Assembly (NCBI GenBank): GCA_963971535.1
Contig: CAXASK010002058.1
Span: forward strand, 68,607 to 132,606
DNA length: 64,000 bases
Direction: 5' to 3'
From: Notolepis coatsorum
Taxonomy: Eukaryota > Chordata > Actinopteri > Aulopiformes > Paralepididae
Shown: in pieces, positions 19,996 to 34,939 of the stretch
How the letters are laid out: each line of letters starts with the position of its first letter
How positions within the stretch are numbered: the stretch's first letter is position 1
The notes under the pieces: model-generated
Database searches by the model: none
The model's input: only the letters and a program-made list of their open reading frames with translations
What the model was told of the DNA's origin: nothing
Position numbers and translations under genes: made by a program

Positions 19996-22900
19996 TGTAT
20001 AATGTGTTTTTATTTCAAAAGCGAATATCTTTTTACAAGTGCTAAATTTCAAGCCTGCAACCTTACTAAGACAGTCTAAATAGCCCTACAATGCAGATAA
20101 TGGCATTAGAATGGCAAAACACTGTTTAGAATGTGTTTTTATTTCAAAAGCAAATATCTTTTTACAAGTGCTAAATTTCAAGCATGCAACCTTACTAAGA
20201 GTCTAAATAGCCCTACAATGCAGATAATGGCATTAGAATGGCAAAACACAGTTTAGAATGTGTTTTTATTTCAAAAGCGAATATCTTTTTACAAGTGCTA
20301 AATTTCAAGCCTGCAACCTTACTAAGAGTCTAAATAGCCCTACAATGCAGATAATGGCATTAGAATGGCAAAACACAGTTTAGAATGTGTTTTTATTTCA
20401 AAAGCGAATATCTTTTTACAAGTGCTAAATTTCAAGCCTGCAACCTTACTAAGACAGTCTAAATAGCCCTACAATGCAGATAATGGCATTAGAATGGCAA
20501 AACACTGTTTAGAATGTGTTTTTATTTCAAAAGCGAATATCTTTTTACAAGTGCTAAATTTCAAGTCTGCAACCTTACTAAGACAGTCTAAATAGCCCTA
20601 CAATGCAGATAATGGCATTAGAATGGCAAAACACTGTTTAGAATGTGTTTTTATTTCAAAAGCGAATATCTTTTTACAAGTGCTAAATTTCAAGCCTGCA
20701 ACCTTACTAAGACAGTCTAAATAGCCCTACAATGCAGATAATGGCATTAGAATGGCAAAACACTGTTTAGAATGTGTTTTTATTTCAAAAGCGAATATCT
20801 TTTTACAAGTGCTAAATTTCAAGCCTGCAACCTTACTAAGAGTCTAAATAGCCCTACAATGCAGATAATGGCATTAGAATGGCAAAACACAGTTTAGAAT
20901 GTGTTTTTATTTCAAAAGCGAATATCTTTTTACAAGTGCTAAATTTCAAGCCTGCAACCTTACTAAGACAGTCTAAATAGCCCTACAATGCAGATAATGG
21001 CATTAGAATGGCAAAACACTGTTTAGAATGTGTTTTTATTTCAAAAGCGAATATCTTTTTACAAGTGCTAAATTTCAAGCCTGCAACCTTACTAAGACAG
21101 TCTAAATAGCCCTACAATGCAGATAATGGCATTAGAATGGCAAAACACTGTTTAGAATGTGTTTTTATTTCAAAAGCGAATATCTTTTTACAAGTGCTAA
21201 ATTTCAAGCCTGCAACCTTACTAAGACAGTCTAAATAGCCCTACAATGCAGATAATGGCATTAGAATGGCAAAACACTGTTTAGAATGTGTTTTTATTTC
21301 AAAAGCAAATATCTTTTTACAAGTGCTAAATTTCAAGCATGCAACCTTACTAAGAGTCTAAATAGCCCTACAATGCAGATAATGGCATTATAATGGCAAA
21401 ACACAGTTTAGAATGTGTTTTTATTTCAAAAGCGAATATCTTTTTACAAGTGCTAAATTTCAAGCCTGCAACCTTACTAAGAGTCTAAATAGCCCTACAA
21501 TGCAGATAATGGCATTAGAATGGCAAAACACAGTTTAGAATGTGTTTTTATTTCAAAAGCGAATATCTTTTTACAAGTGCTAAATTTCAAGCATGCAACC
21601 TTACTAAGAGTCTAAATAGCCCTACAATGCAGATAATGGCATTATAATGGCAAAACACAGTTTAGAATGTGTTTTTATTTCAAAAGCGAATATCTTTTTA
21701 CAAGTGCTAAATTTCAAGCCTGCAACCTTACTAAGAGTCTAAATAGCCCTACAATGCAGATAATGGCATTAGAATGGCAAAACACAGTTTAGAATGTGTT
21801 TTTATTTCAAAAGCGAATATCTTTTTACAAGTGCTAAATTTCAAGCCTGCAACCTTACTAAGACAGTCTAAATAGCCCTACAATGCAGATAATGGCATTA
21901 GAATGGCAAAACACTGTTTAGAATGTGTTTTTATTTCAAAAGCGAATATCTTTTTACAAGTGCTAAATTTCAAGCCTGCAACCTTACTAAGACAGTCTAA
22001 ATAGCCCTACAATGCAGATAATGGCATTAGAATGGCAAAACACTGTTTAGAATGTGTTTTTATTTCAAAAGCGAATATCTTTTTACAAGTGCTAAATTTC
22101 AAGTCTGCAACCTTACTAAGACAGTCTAAATAGCCCTACAATGCAGATAATGGCATTAGAATGGCAAAACACAGTTTAGAATGTGTTTTTATTTCAAAAG
22201 CGAATATCTTTTTACAAGTGCTAAATTTCAAGCCTGCAACCTTACTAAGAGTCTAAATAGCCCTACAATGCAGATAATGGCATTAGAATGGCAAAACACT
22301 GTTTAGAATGGGTTTTTATTTCAAAAGCTAATATCTTTTTACAAGTGCTAAATTTCAAGTCTGCAACCTTACTAAGACAGTCTAAATAGCCCTACAATGC
22401 AGATAATGGCATTAGAATGGCAAAACACTGTTTAGAATGTGTTTTTATTTCAAAAGCGAATATCTTTTTACAAGTGCTAAATTTCAAGCCTGCAACCTTA
22501 CTAAGACAGTCTAAATAGCCCTACAATGCAGATAATGGCATTAGAATGGCAAAACACTGTTTAGAATGTGTTTTTATTTCAAACGTGAATATCTTTTTAC
22601 AAGTGCTAAATTTCAAGCCTGCAACCTTACTAAGAGTCTAAATAGCCCTACAATGCAGATAATGGCATTAGAATGGCAAAACACAGTTTAGAATGTGTTT
22701 TTATTTCAAAAGCGAATATCTTTTTACAAGTGCTAAATTTCAAGCCTGCAACCTTACTAAGAGTCTAAATAGCCCTACAATGCAGATAATGGCATTAGAA
22801 TGGCAAAACACAGTTTAGAATGTGTTTTTATTTTAAAAGCGAATATCTTTTTACAAGTGCTAAATTTCAAGCCTGCAACCTTACTAAGACAGTCTAAATA

Positions 22901-25900
22901 GCCCTACAATGCAGATAATGGCATTAGAATGGCAAAACACTGTTTAGAATGTGTTTTTATTTCAAAAGCGAATATCTTTTTACAAGTGCTAAATTTCAAG
23001 TCTGCAACCTTACTAAGACAGTCTAAATAGCCCTACAATGCAGATAATGGCATTAGAATGGCAAAACACTGTTTAGAATGTGTTTTTATTTCAAAAGCGA
23101 ATATCTTTTTACAAGTGCTAAATTTCAAGCCTGCAACCTTACTAAGACAGTCTAAATAGCCCTACAATGCAGATAATGGCATTAGAATGGCAAAACACTG
23201 TTTAGAATGTGTTTTTATTTCAAAAGCGAATATCTTTTTACAAGTGCTAAATTTCAAGCCTGCAACCTTACTAAGAGTCTAAATAGCCCTACAATGCAGA
23301 TAATGGCATTAGAATGGCAAAACACAGTTTAGAATGTGTTTTTATTTCAAAAGCGAATATCTTTTTACAAGTGCTAAATTTCAAGCCTGCAACCTTACTA
23401 AGACAGTCTAAATAGCCCTACAATGCAGATAATGGCATTAGAATGGCAAAACACTGTTTAGAATGTGTTTTTATTTCAAAAGCGAATATCTTTTTACAAG
23501 TGCTAAATTTCAAGCCTGCAACCTTACTAAGACAGTCTAAATAGCCCTACAATGCAGATAATGGCATTAGAATGGCAAAACACTGTTTAGAATGTGTTTT
23601 TATTTCAAAAGCGAATATCTTTTTACAAGTGCTAAATTTCAAGCCTGCAACCTTACTAAGACAGTCTAAATAGCCCTACAATGCAGATAATGGCATTAGA
23701 ATGGCAAAACACTGTTTAGAATGTGTTTTTATTTCAAAAGCTAATATCTTTTTACAAGTGCTAAATTTCAAGCATGCAACCTTACTAAGAGTCTAAATAG
23801 CCCTACAATGCAGATAATGGCATTATAATGGCAAAACACAGTTTAGAATGTGTTTTTATTTCAAAAGCGAATATCTTTTTACAAGTGCTAAATTTCAAGC
23901 CTGCAACCTTACTAAGAGTCTAAATAGCCCTACAATGCAGATAATGGCATTAGAATGGCAAAACACAGTTTAGAATGTGTTTTTATTTCAAAAGCGAATA
24001 TCTTTTTACAAGTGCTAAATTTCAAGCCTGCAACCTTACTAAGACAGTCTAAATAGCCCTACAATGCAGATAATGGCATTAGAATGGCAAAACACTGTTT
24101 AGAATGTGTTTTTATTTCAAAAGCGAATATCTTTTTACAAGTGCTAAATTTCAAGCCTGCAACCTTACTAAGACAGTCTAAATAGCCCTACAATGCAGAT
24201 AATGGCATTAGAATGGCAAAACACTGTTTAGAATGTGTTTTTATTTCAAAAGCGAATATCTTTTTACAAGTGCTAAATTTCAAGTCTGCAACCTTACTAA
24301 GACAGTCTAAATAGCCCTACAATGCAGATAATGGCATTAGAATGGCAAAACACTGTTTAGAATGTGTTTTTATTTCAAAAGCGAATATCTTTTTACAAGT
24401 GCTAAATTTCAAGCCTGCAACCTTACTAAGACAGTCTAAATAGCCCTACAATGCAGATAATGGCATTAGAATGGCAAAACACTGTTTAGAATGTGTTTTT
24501 ATTTCAAAAGCGAATATCTTTTTACAAGTGCTAAATTTCAAGCCTGCAACCTTACTAAGACAGTCTAAATAGCCCTACAATGCAGATAATGGCATTAGAA
24601 TGGCAAAACACTGTTTAGAATGTGTTTTTATTTCAAAAGCGAATATCTTTTTACAAGTGCTAAATTTCAAGCCTGCAACCTTACTAAGAGTCTAAATAGC
24701 CCTACAATGCAGATAATGGCATTAGAATGGCAAAACACAGTTTATAATGTGTTTTTATTTCAAAAGCGAATATCTTTTTACAAGTGCTAAATTTCAAGCC
24801 TGCAACCTTACTAAGAGTCTAAATAGCCCTACAATGCAGATAATGGCATTAGAATGGCAAAACACAGTTTAGAATGTGTTTTTATTTCAAAAGCGAATAT
24901 CTTTTTACAAGTGCTAAATTTCAAGCCTGCAACCTTACTAAGACAGTCTAAATAGCCCTACAATGCAGATAATGGCATTAGAATGGCAAAACACTGTTTA
25001 GAATGTGTTTTTATTTCAAAAGCGAATATCTTTTTACAAGTGCTAAATTTCAAGCCTGCAACCTTACTAAGACAGTCTAAATAGCCCTACAATGCAGATA
25101 ATGGCATTAGAATGGCAAAACACTGTTTAGAATGTGTTTTTATTTCAAAAGCGAATATCTTTTTACAAGTGCTAAATTTCAAGCCTGCAACCTTACTAAG
25201 ACAGTCTAAATAGCCCTACAATGCAGATAATGGCATTAGAATGGCAAAACACTGTTTAGAATGTGTTTTTATTTCAAAAGCGAATATCTTTTTACAAGTG
25301 CTAAATTTCAAGCCTGCAACCTTACTAAGACAGTCTAAATAGCCCTACAATGCAGATAATGGCATTAGAATGGCAAAACACTGTTTAGAATGTGTTTTTA
25401 TTTCAAACGCGAATATCTTTTTACAAGTGCTAAATTTCAAGCCTGCAACCTTACTAAGAGTCTAAATAGCCCTACAATGCAGATAATGGCATTAGAATGG
25501 CAAAACACAGTTTATAATGTGTTTTTATTTCAAAAGCGAATATCTTTTTACAAGTGCTAAATTTCACGCCTGTAACCTTACTAAGACAGTCTAAATAGCC
25601 CCACAATGCAGATAATGGCATTAGAATGGCAAAACACTGTTTAGAATGTGTTTTTATTTCAAAAGCGAATATCTTTTTACAAGTGCTAAATTTCAAGCCT
25701 GCAACCTTACTAAGACAGTCTAAATAGCCCTACAATGCAGATAATGGCATTAGAATGGCAAAACACTGTTTAGAATGTGTTTTTATTTCAAAAGCGAATA
25801 TCTTTTTACAAGTGCTAAATTTCAAGCCTGCAACCTTACTAAGACAGTCTAAATAGCCCTACAATGCAGATAATGGCATTAGAATGGCAAAACACTGTTT

Positions 25901-28900
25901 AGAATGTGTTTTTATTTCAAAAGCGAATATCTTTTTACAAGTGCTAAATTTCAAGCCTGCAACCTTACTAAGACAGTCTAAATAGCCCTACAATGCAGAT
26001 AATGGCATTAGAATGGCAAAACACTGTTTAGAATGTGTTTTTATTTCAAAAGCGAATATCTTTTTACAAGTGCTAAATTTCAAGCCTGCAACCTTACTAA
26101 GAGTCTAAATAGCTCTACAATGCAGATAATGGCATTAGAATGGCAAAACACTGTTTAGAATGTGTTTTTATTTCAAAAGCGAATATCTTTTTACAAGTGC
26201 TAAATTTCAAGTCTGCAACCTTACTAAGACAGTCTAAATAGCCCTACAATGCAGATAATGGCATTAGAATGGCAAAACACTGTTTAGAATGTGTTTTTAT
26301 TTCAAAAGCGAATATCTTTTTACAAGTGCTAAATTTCAAGCCTGCAACCTTACTAAGACAGTCTAAATAGCCCTACAATGCAGATAATGGCATTAGAATG
26401 GCAAAACACTGTTTAGAATGTGTTTTTATTTCAAACGCGAATATCTTTTTACAAGTGCTAAATTTCAAGCCTGCAACCTTACTAAGAGTCTAAATAGCCC
26501 TACAATGCAGATAATGGCATTAGAATGGCAAAACACAGTTTAGAATGTGTTTTTATTTCAAAAGCGAATATCTTTTTACAAGTGCTAAATGTCAAGCCTG
26601 CAACCTTACTAAGAGTCTAAATAGCCCTACAATGCAGATAATGGCATTAGAATGGCAAAACACAGTTTAGAATGTGTTTTTATTTCAAAAGCGAATATCT
26701 TTTTACAAGTGCTAAATTTCAAGCCTGCAACCTTACTAATACAGTCTAAATAGCCCTACAATGCAGATAATGGCATTAGAATGGCAAAACACTGTTTAGA
26801 ATGTGTTTTTATTTCAAAAGCAAATATCTTTTTACAAGTGCTAAATTTCAAGCCTGCAACCTTACTAAGACAGTCTAAATAGCCCTACAATGCAGATAAT
26901 GGCATTAGAATGGCAAAACACTGTTTAGAATGTGTTTTTATTTCAAAAGCGAATATCTTTTTACAAGTGCTAAATTTCAAGCCTGCAACCTTACTAAGAC
27001 AGTCTAAATAGCCCTACAATGCAGATAATGGCATTAGAATGGCAAAACACAGTTTAGAATGTGTTTTTATTTCAAAAGCGAATATCTTTTTACAAGTGCT
27101 AAATTTCAAGCCTGCAACCTTACTAAGAGTCTAAATAGCCCTACAATGCAGATAATGGCATTAGAATGGCAAAACACAGTTTAGAATGTGTTTTTATTTC
27201 AAAAGCGAATATCTTTTTACAAGTGCTAAATTTCAAGCCTGCAACCTTACTAAGACAGTCTAAATAGCCCTACAATGCAGATAATGGCATTAGAATGGCA
27301 AAACACAGTTTAGAATGTGTTTTTATTTCAAAAGCGAATATCTTTTTACAAGTGCTAAATTTCAAGCCTGCAACCTTACTAAGAGTCTAAATAGCCCTAC
27401 AATGCAGATAATGGCATTAGAATGGCAAAACACAGTTTAGAATGTGTTTTTATTTCAAAAGCGAATATCTTTTTACAAGTGCTAAATTTCAAGCCTGCAA
27501 CCTTACTAAGAGTCTAAATAGCCCTACAATGCAGATAATGGCATTAGAATGGCAAAACACAGTTTAGAATGTGTTTTTATTTCAAAAGCGAATATCTTTT
27601 TACAAGTGCTAAATTTCAAGCCTGCAACCTTACTAAGACAGTCTAAATAGCCCTACAATGCAGATAATGGCATTAGAATGGCAAAACACTGTTTAGAATG
27701 TGTTTTTATTTCAAACGCGAATATCTTTTTACAAGTGCTAAATTTCAAGCCTGCAACCTTACTAAGAGTCTAAATAGCCCTACAATGCAGATAATGGCAT
27801 TAGAATGGCAAAACACAGTTTATAATGTGTTTTTATTTCAAAAGCGAATATCTTTTTACAAGTGCTAAATTTCACGCCTGTAACCTTACTAAGACAGTCT
27901 AAATAGCCCCACAATGCAGATAATGGCATTAGAATGGCAAAACACTGTTTAGAATGTGTTTTTATTTCAAAAGCGAATATCTTTTTACAAGTGCTAAATT
28001 TCAAGCCTGCAACCTTACTAAGACAGTCTAAATAGCCCTACAATGCAGATAATGGCATTAGAATGGCAAAACACTGTTTAGAATGTGTTTTTATTTCAAA
28101 AGCGAATATCTTTTTACAAGTGCTAAATGTCAAGCCTGCAACCTTACTAAGAGTCTAAATAGCCCTACAATGCAGATAATGGCATTAGAATGGCAAAACA
28201 CTGTTTAGAATGTGTTTTTATTTCAAAAGCGAATATCTTTTTACAAGTGCTAAATTTCAAGCCTGCAACCTTACTAAGACAGTCTAAATAGCCCTACAAT
28301 GCAGATAATGGCATTAGAATGGCAAAACACTGTTTAGAATGTGTTTTTATTTCAAAAGCGAATATCTTTTTACAAGTGCTAAATTTCAAGCCTGCAACCT
28401 TACTAAGAGTCTAAATAGCCCTACAATGCAGATAATGGCATTAGAATGGCAAAACACTGTTTAGAATGTGTTTTTATTTCAAAAGCGAATATCTTTTTAC
28501 AAGTGCTAAATTTCAAGTCTGCAACCTTACTAAGACAGTCTAAATAGCCCTACAATGCAGATAATGGCATTAGAATGGCAAAACACTGTTTAGAATGTGT
28601 TTTTATTTCAAAAGCGAATATCTTTTTACAAGTGCTAAATTTCAAGCCTGCAACCTTACTAAGACAGTCTAAATAGCCCTACAATGCAGATAATGGCATT
28701 AGAATGGCAAAACACTGTTTAGAATGTGTTTTTATTTCAAACGCGAATATCTTTTTACAAGTGCTAAATTTCAAGCCTGCAACCTTACTAAGAGTCTAAA
28801 TAGCCCTACAATGCAGATAATGGCATTAGAATGGCAAAACACAGTTTAGAATGTGTTTTTATTTCAAAAGCGAATATCTTTTTACAAGTGCTAAATGTCA

Positions 28901-31900
28901 AGCCTGCAACCTTACTAAGAGTCTAAATAGCCCTACAATGCAGATAATGGCATTAGAATGGCAAAACACAGTTTAGAATGTGTTTTTATTTCAAAAGCGA
29001 ATATCTTTTTACAAGTGCTAAATTTCAAGCCTGCAACCTTACTAAGACAGTCTAAATAGCCCTACAATGCAGATAATGGCATTAGAATGGCAAAACACTG
29101 TTTAGAATGTGTTTTTATTTCAAAAGCGAATATCTTTTTACAAGTGCTAAATTTCAAGCCTGCAACCTTACTAAGACAGTCTAAATAGCCCTACAATGCA
29201 GATAATGGCATTAGAATGGCAAAACACTGTTTAGAATGTGTTTTTATTTCAAAAGCGAATATCTTTTTACAAGTGCTAAATTTCAAGCCTGCAACCTTAC
29301 TAAGACAGTCTAAATAGCCCTACAATGCAGATAATGGCATTAGAATGGCAAAACACAGTTTAGAATGTGTTTTTATTTCAAAAGCGAATATCTTTTTACA
29401 AGTGCTAAATTTCAAGCCTGCAACCTTACTAAGAGTCTAAATAGCCCTACAATGCAGATAATGGCATTAGAATGGCAAAACACAGTTTAGAATGTGTTTT
29501 TATTTCAAAAGCGAATATCTTTTTACAAGTGCTAAATTTCAAGCCTGCAACCTTACTAAGACAGTCTAAATAGCCCTACAATGCAGATAATGGCATTAGA
29601 ATGGCAAAACACAGTTTAGAATGTGTTTTTATTTCAAAAGCGAATATCTTTTTACAAGTGCTAAATTTCAAGCCTGCAACCTTACTAAGAGTCTAAATAG
29701 CCCTACAATGCAGATAATGGCATTAGAATGGCAAAACACAGTTTAGAATGTGTTTTTATTTCAAAAGCGAATATCTTTTTACAAGTGCTAAATTTCAAGC
29801 CTGCAACCTTACTAAGAGTCTAAATAGCCCTACAATGCAGATAATGGCATTAGAATGGCAAAACACAGTTTAGAATGTGTTTTTATTTCAAAAGCGAATA
29901 TCTTTTTACAAGTGCTAAATTTCAAGCCTGCAACCTTACTAAGACAGTCTAAATAGCCCTACAATGCAGATAATGGCATTAGAATGGCAAAACACTGTTT
30001 AGAATGTGTTTTTATTTCAAAAGCGAATATCTTTTTACAAGTGCTAAATTTCAAGCCTGCAACCTTACTAAGACAGTCTAAATAGCCCTACAATGCAGAT
30101 AATGGCATTAGAATGGCAAAACACTGTTTAGAATGTGTTTTTATTTCAAACGCGAATATCTTTTTACAAGTGCTAAATTTCAAGCCTGCAACCTTACTAA
30201 GAGTCTAAATAGCCCTACAATGCAGATAATGGCATTAGAATGGCAAAACACAGTTTAGAATGTGTTTTTATTTCAAAAGCGAATATCTTTTTACAAGTGC
30301 TAAATTTCAAGCCTGCAACCTTACTAAGAGTCTAAATAGCCCTACAATGCAGATAATGGCATTAGAATGGCAAAACACAGTTTAGAATGTGTTTTTATTT
30401 CAAAAGCGAATATCTTTTTACAAGTGCTAAATTTCAAGCCTGTAACCTTACTAAGACAGTCTAAATAGCCCCACAATGCAGATAATGGCATTAGAATGGC
30501 AAAACACTGTTTAGAATGTGTTTTTATTTCAAAAGCGAATAACTTTTTACAAGTGCTAAATTTCAAGCCTGCAACCTTACTAAGACAGTCTAAATAGCCC
30601 TACAATGCAGATAATGGCATTAGAATGGCAAAACACTGTTTAGAATGTGTTTTTATTTCAAAAGCGAATATCTTTTTACAAGTGCTAAATTTCAAGCCTG
30701 CAACCTTACTAAGAGTCTAAATAGCCCTACAATGCAGATAATGGCATTAGAATGGCAAAACACTGTTTAGAATGTGTTTTTATTTCAAAAGCGAATATCT
30801 TTTTACAAGTGCTAAATTTCAAGTCTGCAACCTTACTAAGACAGTCTAAATAGCCCTACAATGCAGATAATGGCATTAGAATGGCAAAACACTGTTTAGA
30901 ATGTGTTTTTATTTCAAAAGCGAATATCTTTTTACAAGTGCTAAATTTCAAGCCTGCAACCTTACTAAGACAGTCTAAATAGCCCTACAATGCAGATAAT
31001 GGCATTAGAATGGCAAAACACTGTTTAGAATGTGTTTTTATTTCAAACGCGAATATCTTTTTACAAGTGCTAAATTTCAAGCCTGCAACCTTACTAAGAG
31101 TCTAAATAGCCCTACAATGCAGATAATGGCATTAGAATGGCAAAACACAGTTTAGAATGTGTTTTTATTTCAAAAGCGAATATCTTTTTACAAGTGCTAA
31201 ATGTCAAGCCTGCAACCTTACTAAGAGTCTAAATAGCCCTACAATGCAGATAATGGCATTAGAATGGCAAAACACAGTTTAGAATGTGTTTTTATTTCAA
31301 AAGCGAATATCTTTTTACAAGTGCTAAATTTCAAGCCTGCAACCTTACTAAGACAGTCTAAATAGCCCTACAATGCAGATAATGGCATTAGAATGGCAAA
31401 ACACTGTTTAGAATGTGTTTTTATTTCAAAAGCGAATATCTTTTTACAAGTGCTAAATTTCAAGCCTGCAACCTTACTAAGACAGTCTAAATAGCCCTAC
31501 AATGCAGATAATGGCATTAGAATGGCAAAACACTGTTTAGAATGTGTTTTTATTTCAAAAGCGAATATCTTTTTACAAGTGCTAAATTTCAAGCCTGCAA
31601 CCTTACTAAGACAGTCTAAATAGCCCTACAATGCAGATAATGGCATTAGAATGGCAAAACACAGTTTAGAATGTGTTTTTATTTCAAAAGCGAATATCTT
31701 TTTACAAGTGCTAAATTTCAAGCCTGCAACCTTACTAAGAGTCTAAATAGCCCTACAATGCAGATAATGGCATTAGAATGGCAAAACACAGTTTAGAATG
31801 TGTTTTTATTTCAAAAGCGAATATCTTTTTACAAGTGCTAAATTTCAAGCCTGCAACCTTACTAAGACAGTCTAAATAGCCCTACAATGCAGATAATGGC

Positions 31901-34900
31901 ATTAGAATGGCAAAACACAGTTTAGAATGTGTTTTTATTTCAAAAGCGAATATCTTTTTACAAGTGCTAAATTTCAAGCCTGCAACCTTACTAAGAGTCT
32001 AAATAGCCCTACAATGCAGATAATGGCATTAGAATGGCAAAACACAGTTTAGAATGTGTTTTTATTTCAAAAGCGAATATCTTTTTACAAGTGCTAAATT
32101 TCAAGCCTGCAACCTTACTAAGAGTCTAAATAGCCCTACAATGCAGATAATGGCATTAGAATGGCAAAACACAGTTTAGAATGTGTTTTTATTTCAAAAG
32201 CGAATATCTTTTTACAAGTGCTAAATTTCAAGCCTGCAACCTTACTAAGACAGTCTAAATAGCCCTACAATGCAGATAATGGCATTAGAATGGCAAAACA
32301 CTGTTTAGAATGTGTTTTTATTTCAAAAGCGAATATCTTTTTACAAGTGCTAAATTTCAAGCCTGCAACCTTACTAAGACAGTCTAAATAGCCCTACAAT
32401 GCAGATAATGGCATTAGAATGGCAAAACACTGTTTAGAATGTGTTTTTATTTCAAACGCGAATATCTTTTTACAAGTGCTAAATTTCAAGCCTGCAACCT
32501 TACTAAGAGTCTAAATAGCCCTACAATGCAGATAATGGCATTAGAATGGCAAAACACAGTTTAGAATGTGTTTTTATTTCAAAAGCGAATATCTTTTTAC
32601 AAGTGCTAAATTTCAAGCCTGCAACCTTACTAAGAGTCTAAATAGCCCTACAATGCAGATAATGGCATTAGAATGGCAAAACACAGTTTAGAATGTGTTT
32701 TTATTTCAAAAGCGAATATCTTTTTACAAGTGCTAAATTTCAAGCCTGTAACCTTACTAAGACAGTCTAAATAGCCCCACAATGCAGATAATGGCATTAG
32801 AATGGCAAAACACTGTTTAGAATGTGTTTTTATTTCAAAAGCGAATAACTTTTTACAAGTGCTAAATTTCAAGCCTGCAACCTTACTAAGACAGTCTAAA
32901 TAGCCCTACAATGCAGATAATGGCATTAGAATGGCAAAACACTGTTTAGAATGTGTTTTTATTTCAAACGCGAATATCTTTTTACAAGTGCTAAATTTCA
33001 AGCCTGCAACCTTACTAAGAGTCTAAATAGCCCTACAATGCAGATAATGGCATTAGAATGGCAAAACACAGTTTAGAATGTGTTTTTATTTCAAAAGCGA
33101 ATATCTTTTTACAAGTGCTAAATGTCAAGCCTGCAACCTTACTAAGAGTCTAAATAGCCCTACAATGCAGATAATGGCATTAGAATGGCAAAACACAGTT
33201 TAGAATGTGTTTTTATTTCAAAAGCGAATATCTTTTTACAAGTGCTAAATTTCAAGCCTGCAACCTTACTAAGACAGTCTAAATAGCCCTACAATGCAGA
33301 TAATGGCATTAGAATGGCAAAACACTGTTTAGAATGTGTTTTTATTTCAAAAGCGAATATCTTTTTACAAGTGCTAAATTTCAAGCCTGCAACCTTACTA
33401 AGACAGTCTAAATAGCCCTACAATGCAGATAATGGCATTAGAATGGCAAAACACTGTTTAGAATGTGTTTTTATTTCAAAAGCGAATATCTTTTTACAAG
33501 TGCTAAATTTCAAGCCTGCAACCTTACTAAGACAGTCTAAATAGCCCTACAATGCAGATAATGGCATTAGAATGGCAAAACACAGTTTAGAATGTGTTTT
33601 TATTTCAAAAGCGAATATCTTTTTACAAGTGCTAAATTTCAAGCCTGCAACCTTACTAAGAGTCTAAATAGCCCTACAATGCAGATAATGGCATTAGAAT
33701 GGCAAAACACAGTTTAGAATGTGTTTTTATTTCAAAAGCGAATATCTTTTTACAAGTGCTAAATTTCAAGCCTGCAACCTTACTAAGACAGTCTAAATAG
33801 CCCTACAATGCAGATAATGGCATTAGAATGGCAAAACACAGTTTAGAATGTGTTTTTATTTCAAAAGCGAATATCTTTTTACAAGTGCTAAATTTCAAGC
33901 CTGCAACCTTACTAAGAGTCTAAATAGCCCTACAATGCAGATAATGGCATTAGAATGGCAAAACACAGTTTAGAATGTGTTTTTATTTCAAAAGCGAATA
34001 TCTTTTTACAAGTGCTAAATTTCAAGCCTGCAACCTTACTAAGAGTCTAAATAGCCCTACAATGCAGATAATGGCATTAGAATGGCAAAACACAGTTTAA
34101 ATGTGTTTTTATTTCAAAAGCGAATATCTTTTTACAAGTGCTAAATTTCAAGCCTGCAACCTTACTAAGACAGTCTAAATAGCCCTACAATGCAGATAAT
34201 GGCATTAGAATGGCAAAACACTGTTTAGAATGTGTTTTTATTTCAAAAGCGAATATCTTTTTACAAGTGCTAAATTTCAAGCCTGCAACCTTACTAAGAC
34301 AGTCTAAATAGCCCTACAATGCAGATAATGGCATTAGAATGGCAAAACACTGTTTAGAATGTGTTTTTATTTCAAACGCGAATATCTTTTTACAAGTGCT
34401 AAATTTCAAGCCTGCAACCTTACTAAGAGTCTAAATAGCCCTACAATGCAGATAATGGCATTAGAATGGCAAAACACAGTTTAGAATGTGTTTTTATTTC
34501 AAAAGCGAATATCTTTTTACAAGTGCTAAATTTCAAGCCTGCAACCTTACTAAGAGTCTAAATAGCCCTACAATGCAGATAATGGCATTAGAATGGCAAA
34601 ACACAGTTTAGAATGTGTTTTTATTTCAAAAGCGAATATCTTTTTACAAGTGCTAAATTTCAAGCCTGTAACCTTACTAAGACAGTCTAAATAGCCCCAC
34701 AATGCAGATAATGGCATTAGAATGGCAAAACACTGTTTAGAATGTGTTTTTATTTCAAAAGCGAATAACTTTTTACAAGTGCTAAATTTCAAGCCTGCAA
34801 CCTTACTAAGACAGTCTAAATAGCCCTACAATGCAGATAATGGCATTAGAATGGCAAAACACTGTTTAGAATGTGTTTTTATTTCAAAAGCGAATATCTT

Positions 34901-34939
34901 TTTACAAGTGCTAAATTTCAAGCCTGCAACCTTACTAAG
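19996..34939 (+). repeat. 127/129-bp satellite, array 1
   Basis: About 115 tandem copies. Each runs from TTTAGAATGTGTTTTTATTT through AAAAGCGAATATCTTTTTAC and CTAAATTTCAAGCCTGCAAC to AATGGCATTAGAATGGCAAA. Units with CTAAGACAGTC are 129 bp and those with CTAAGAGTC are 127 bp; the lengths were read from the spacing of GCGAATATC at 20021, 20150 and 20277. Rare variants recur at higher-order intervals. An AGCCCCACAATG unit lies near 25599, 27907, 30469, 32775 and 34695, giving spacings of about 2308, 2562, 2306 and 1920 bp, i.e. 18, 20, 18 and 15 units. The open frames of about 74 codons at those sites come from a 129-bp (43-codon) unit that lost its stop. Confidence 0.98.

Noticed and set aside
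20000..34900. A CRISPR-like regular array
   Set aside because: Whole units repeat with no variable spacers, the unit is 127/129 bp, and the genome is eukaryotic.
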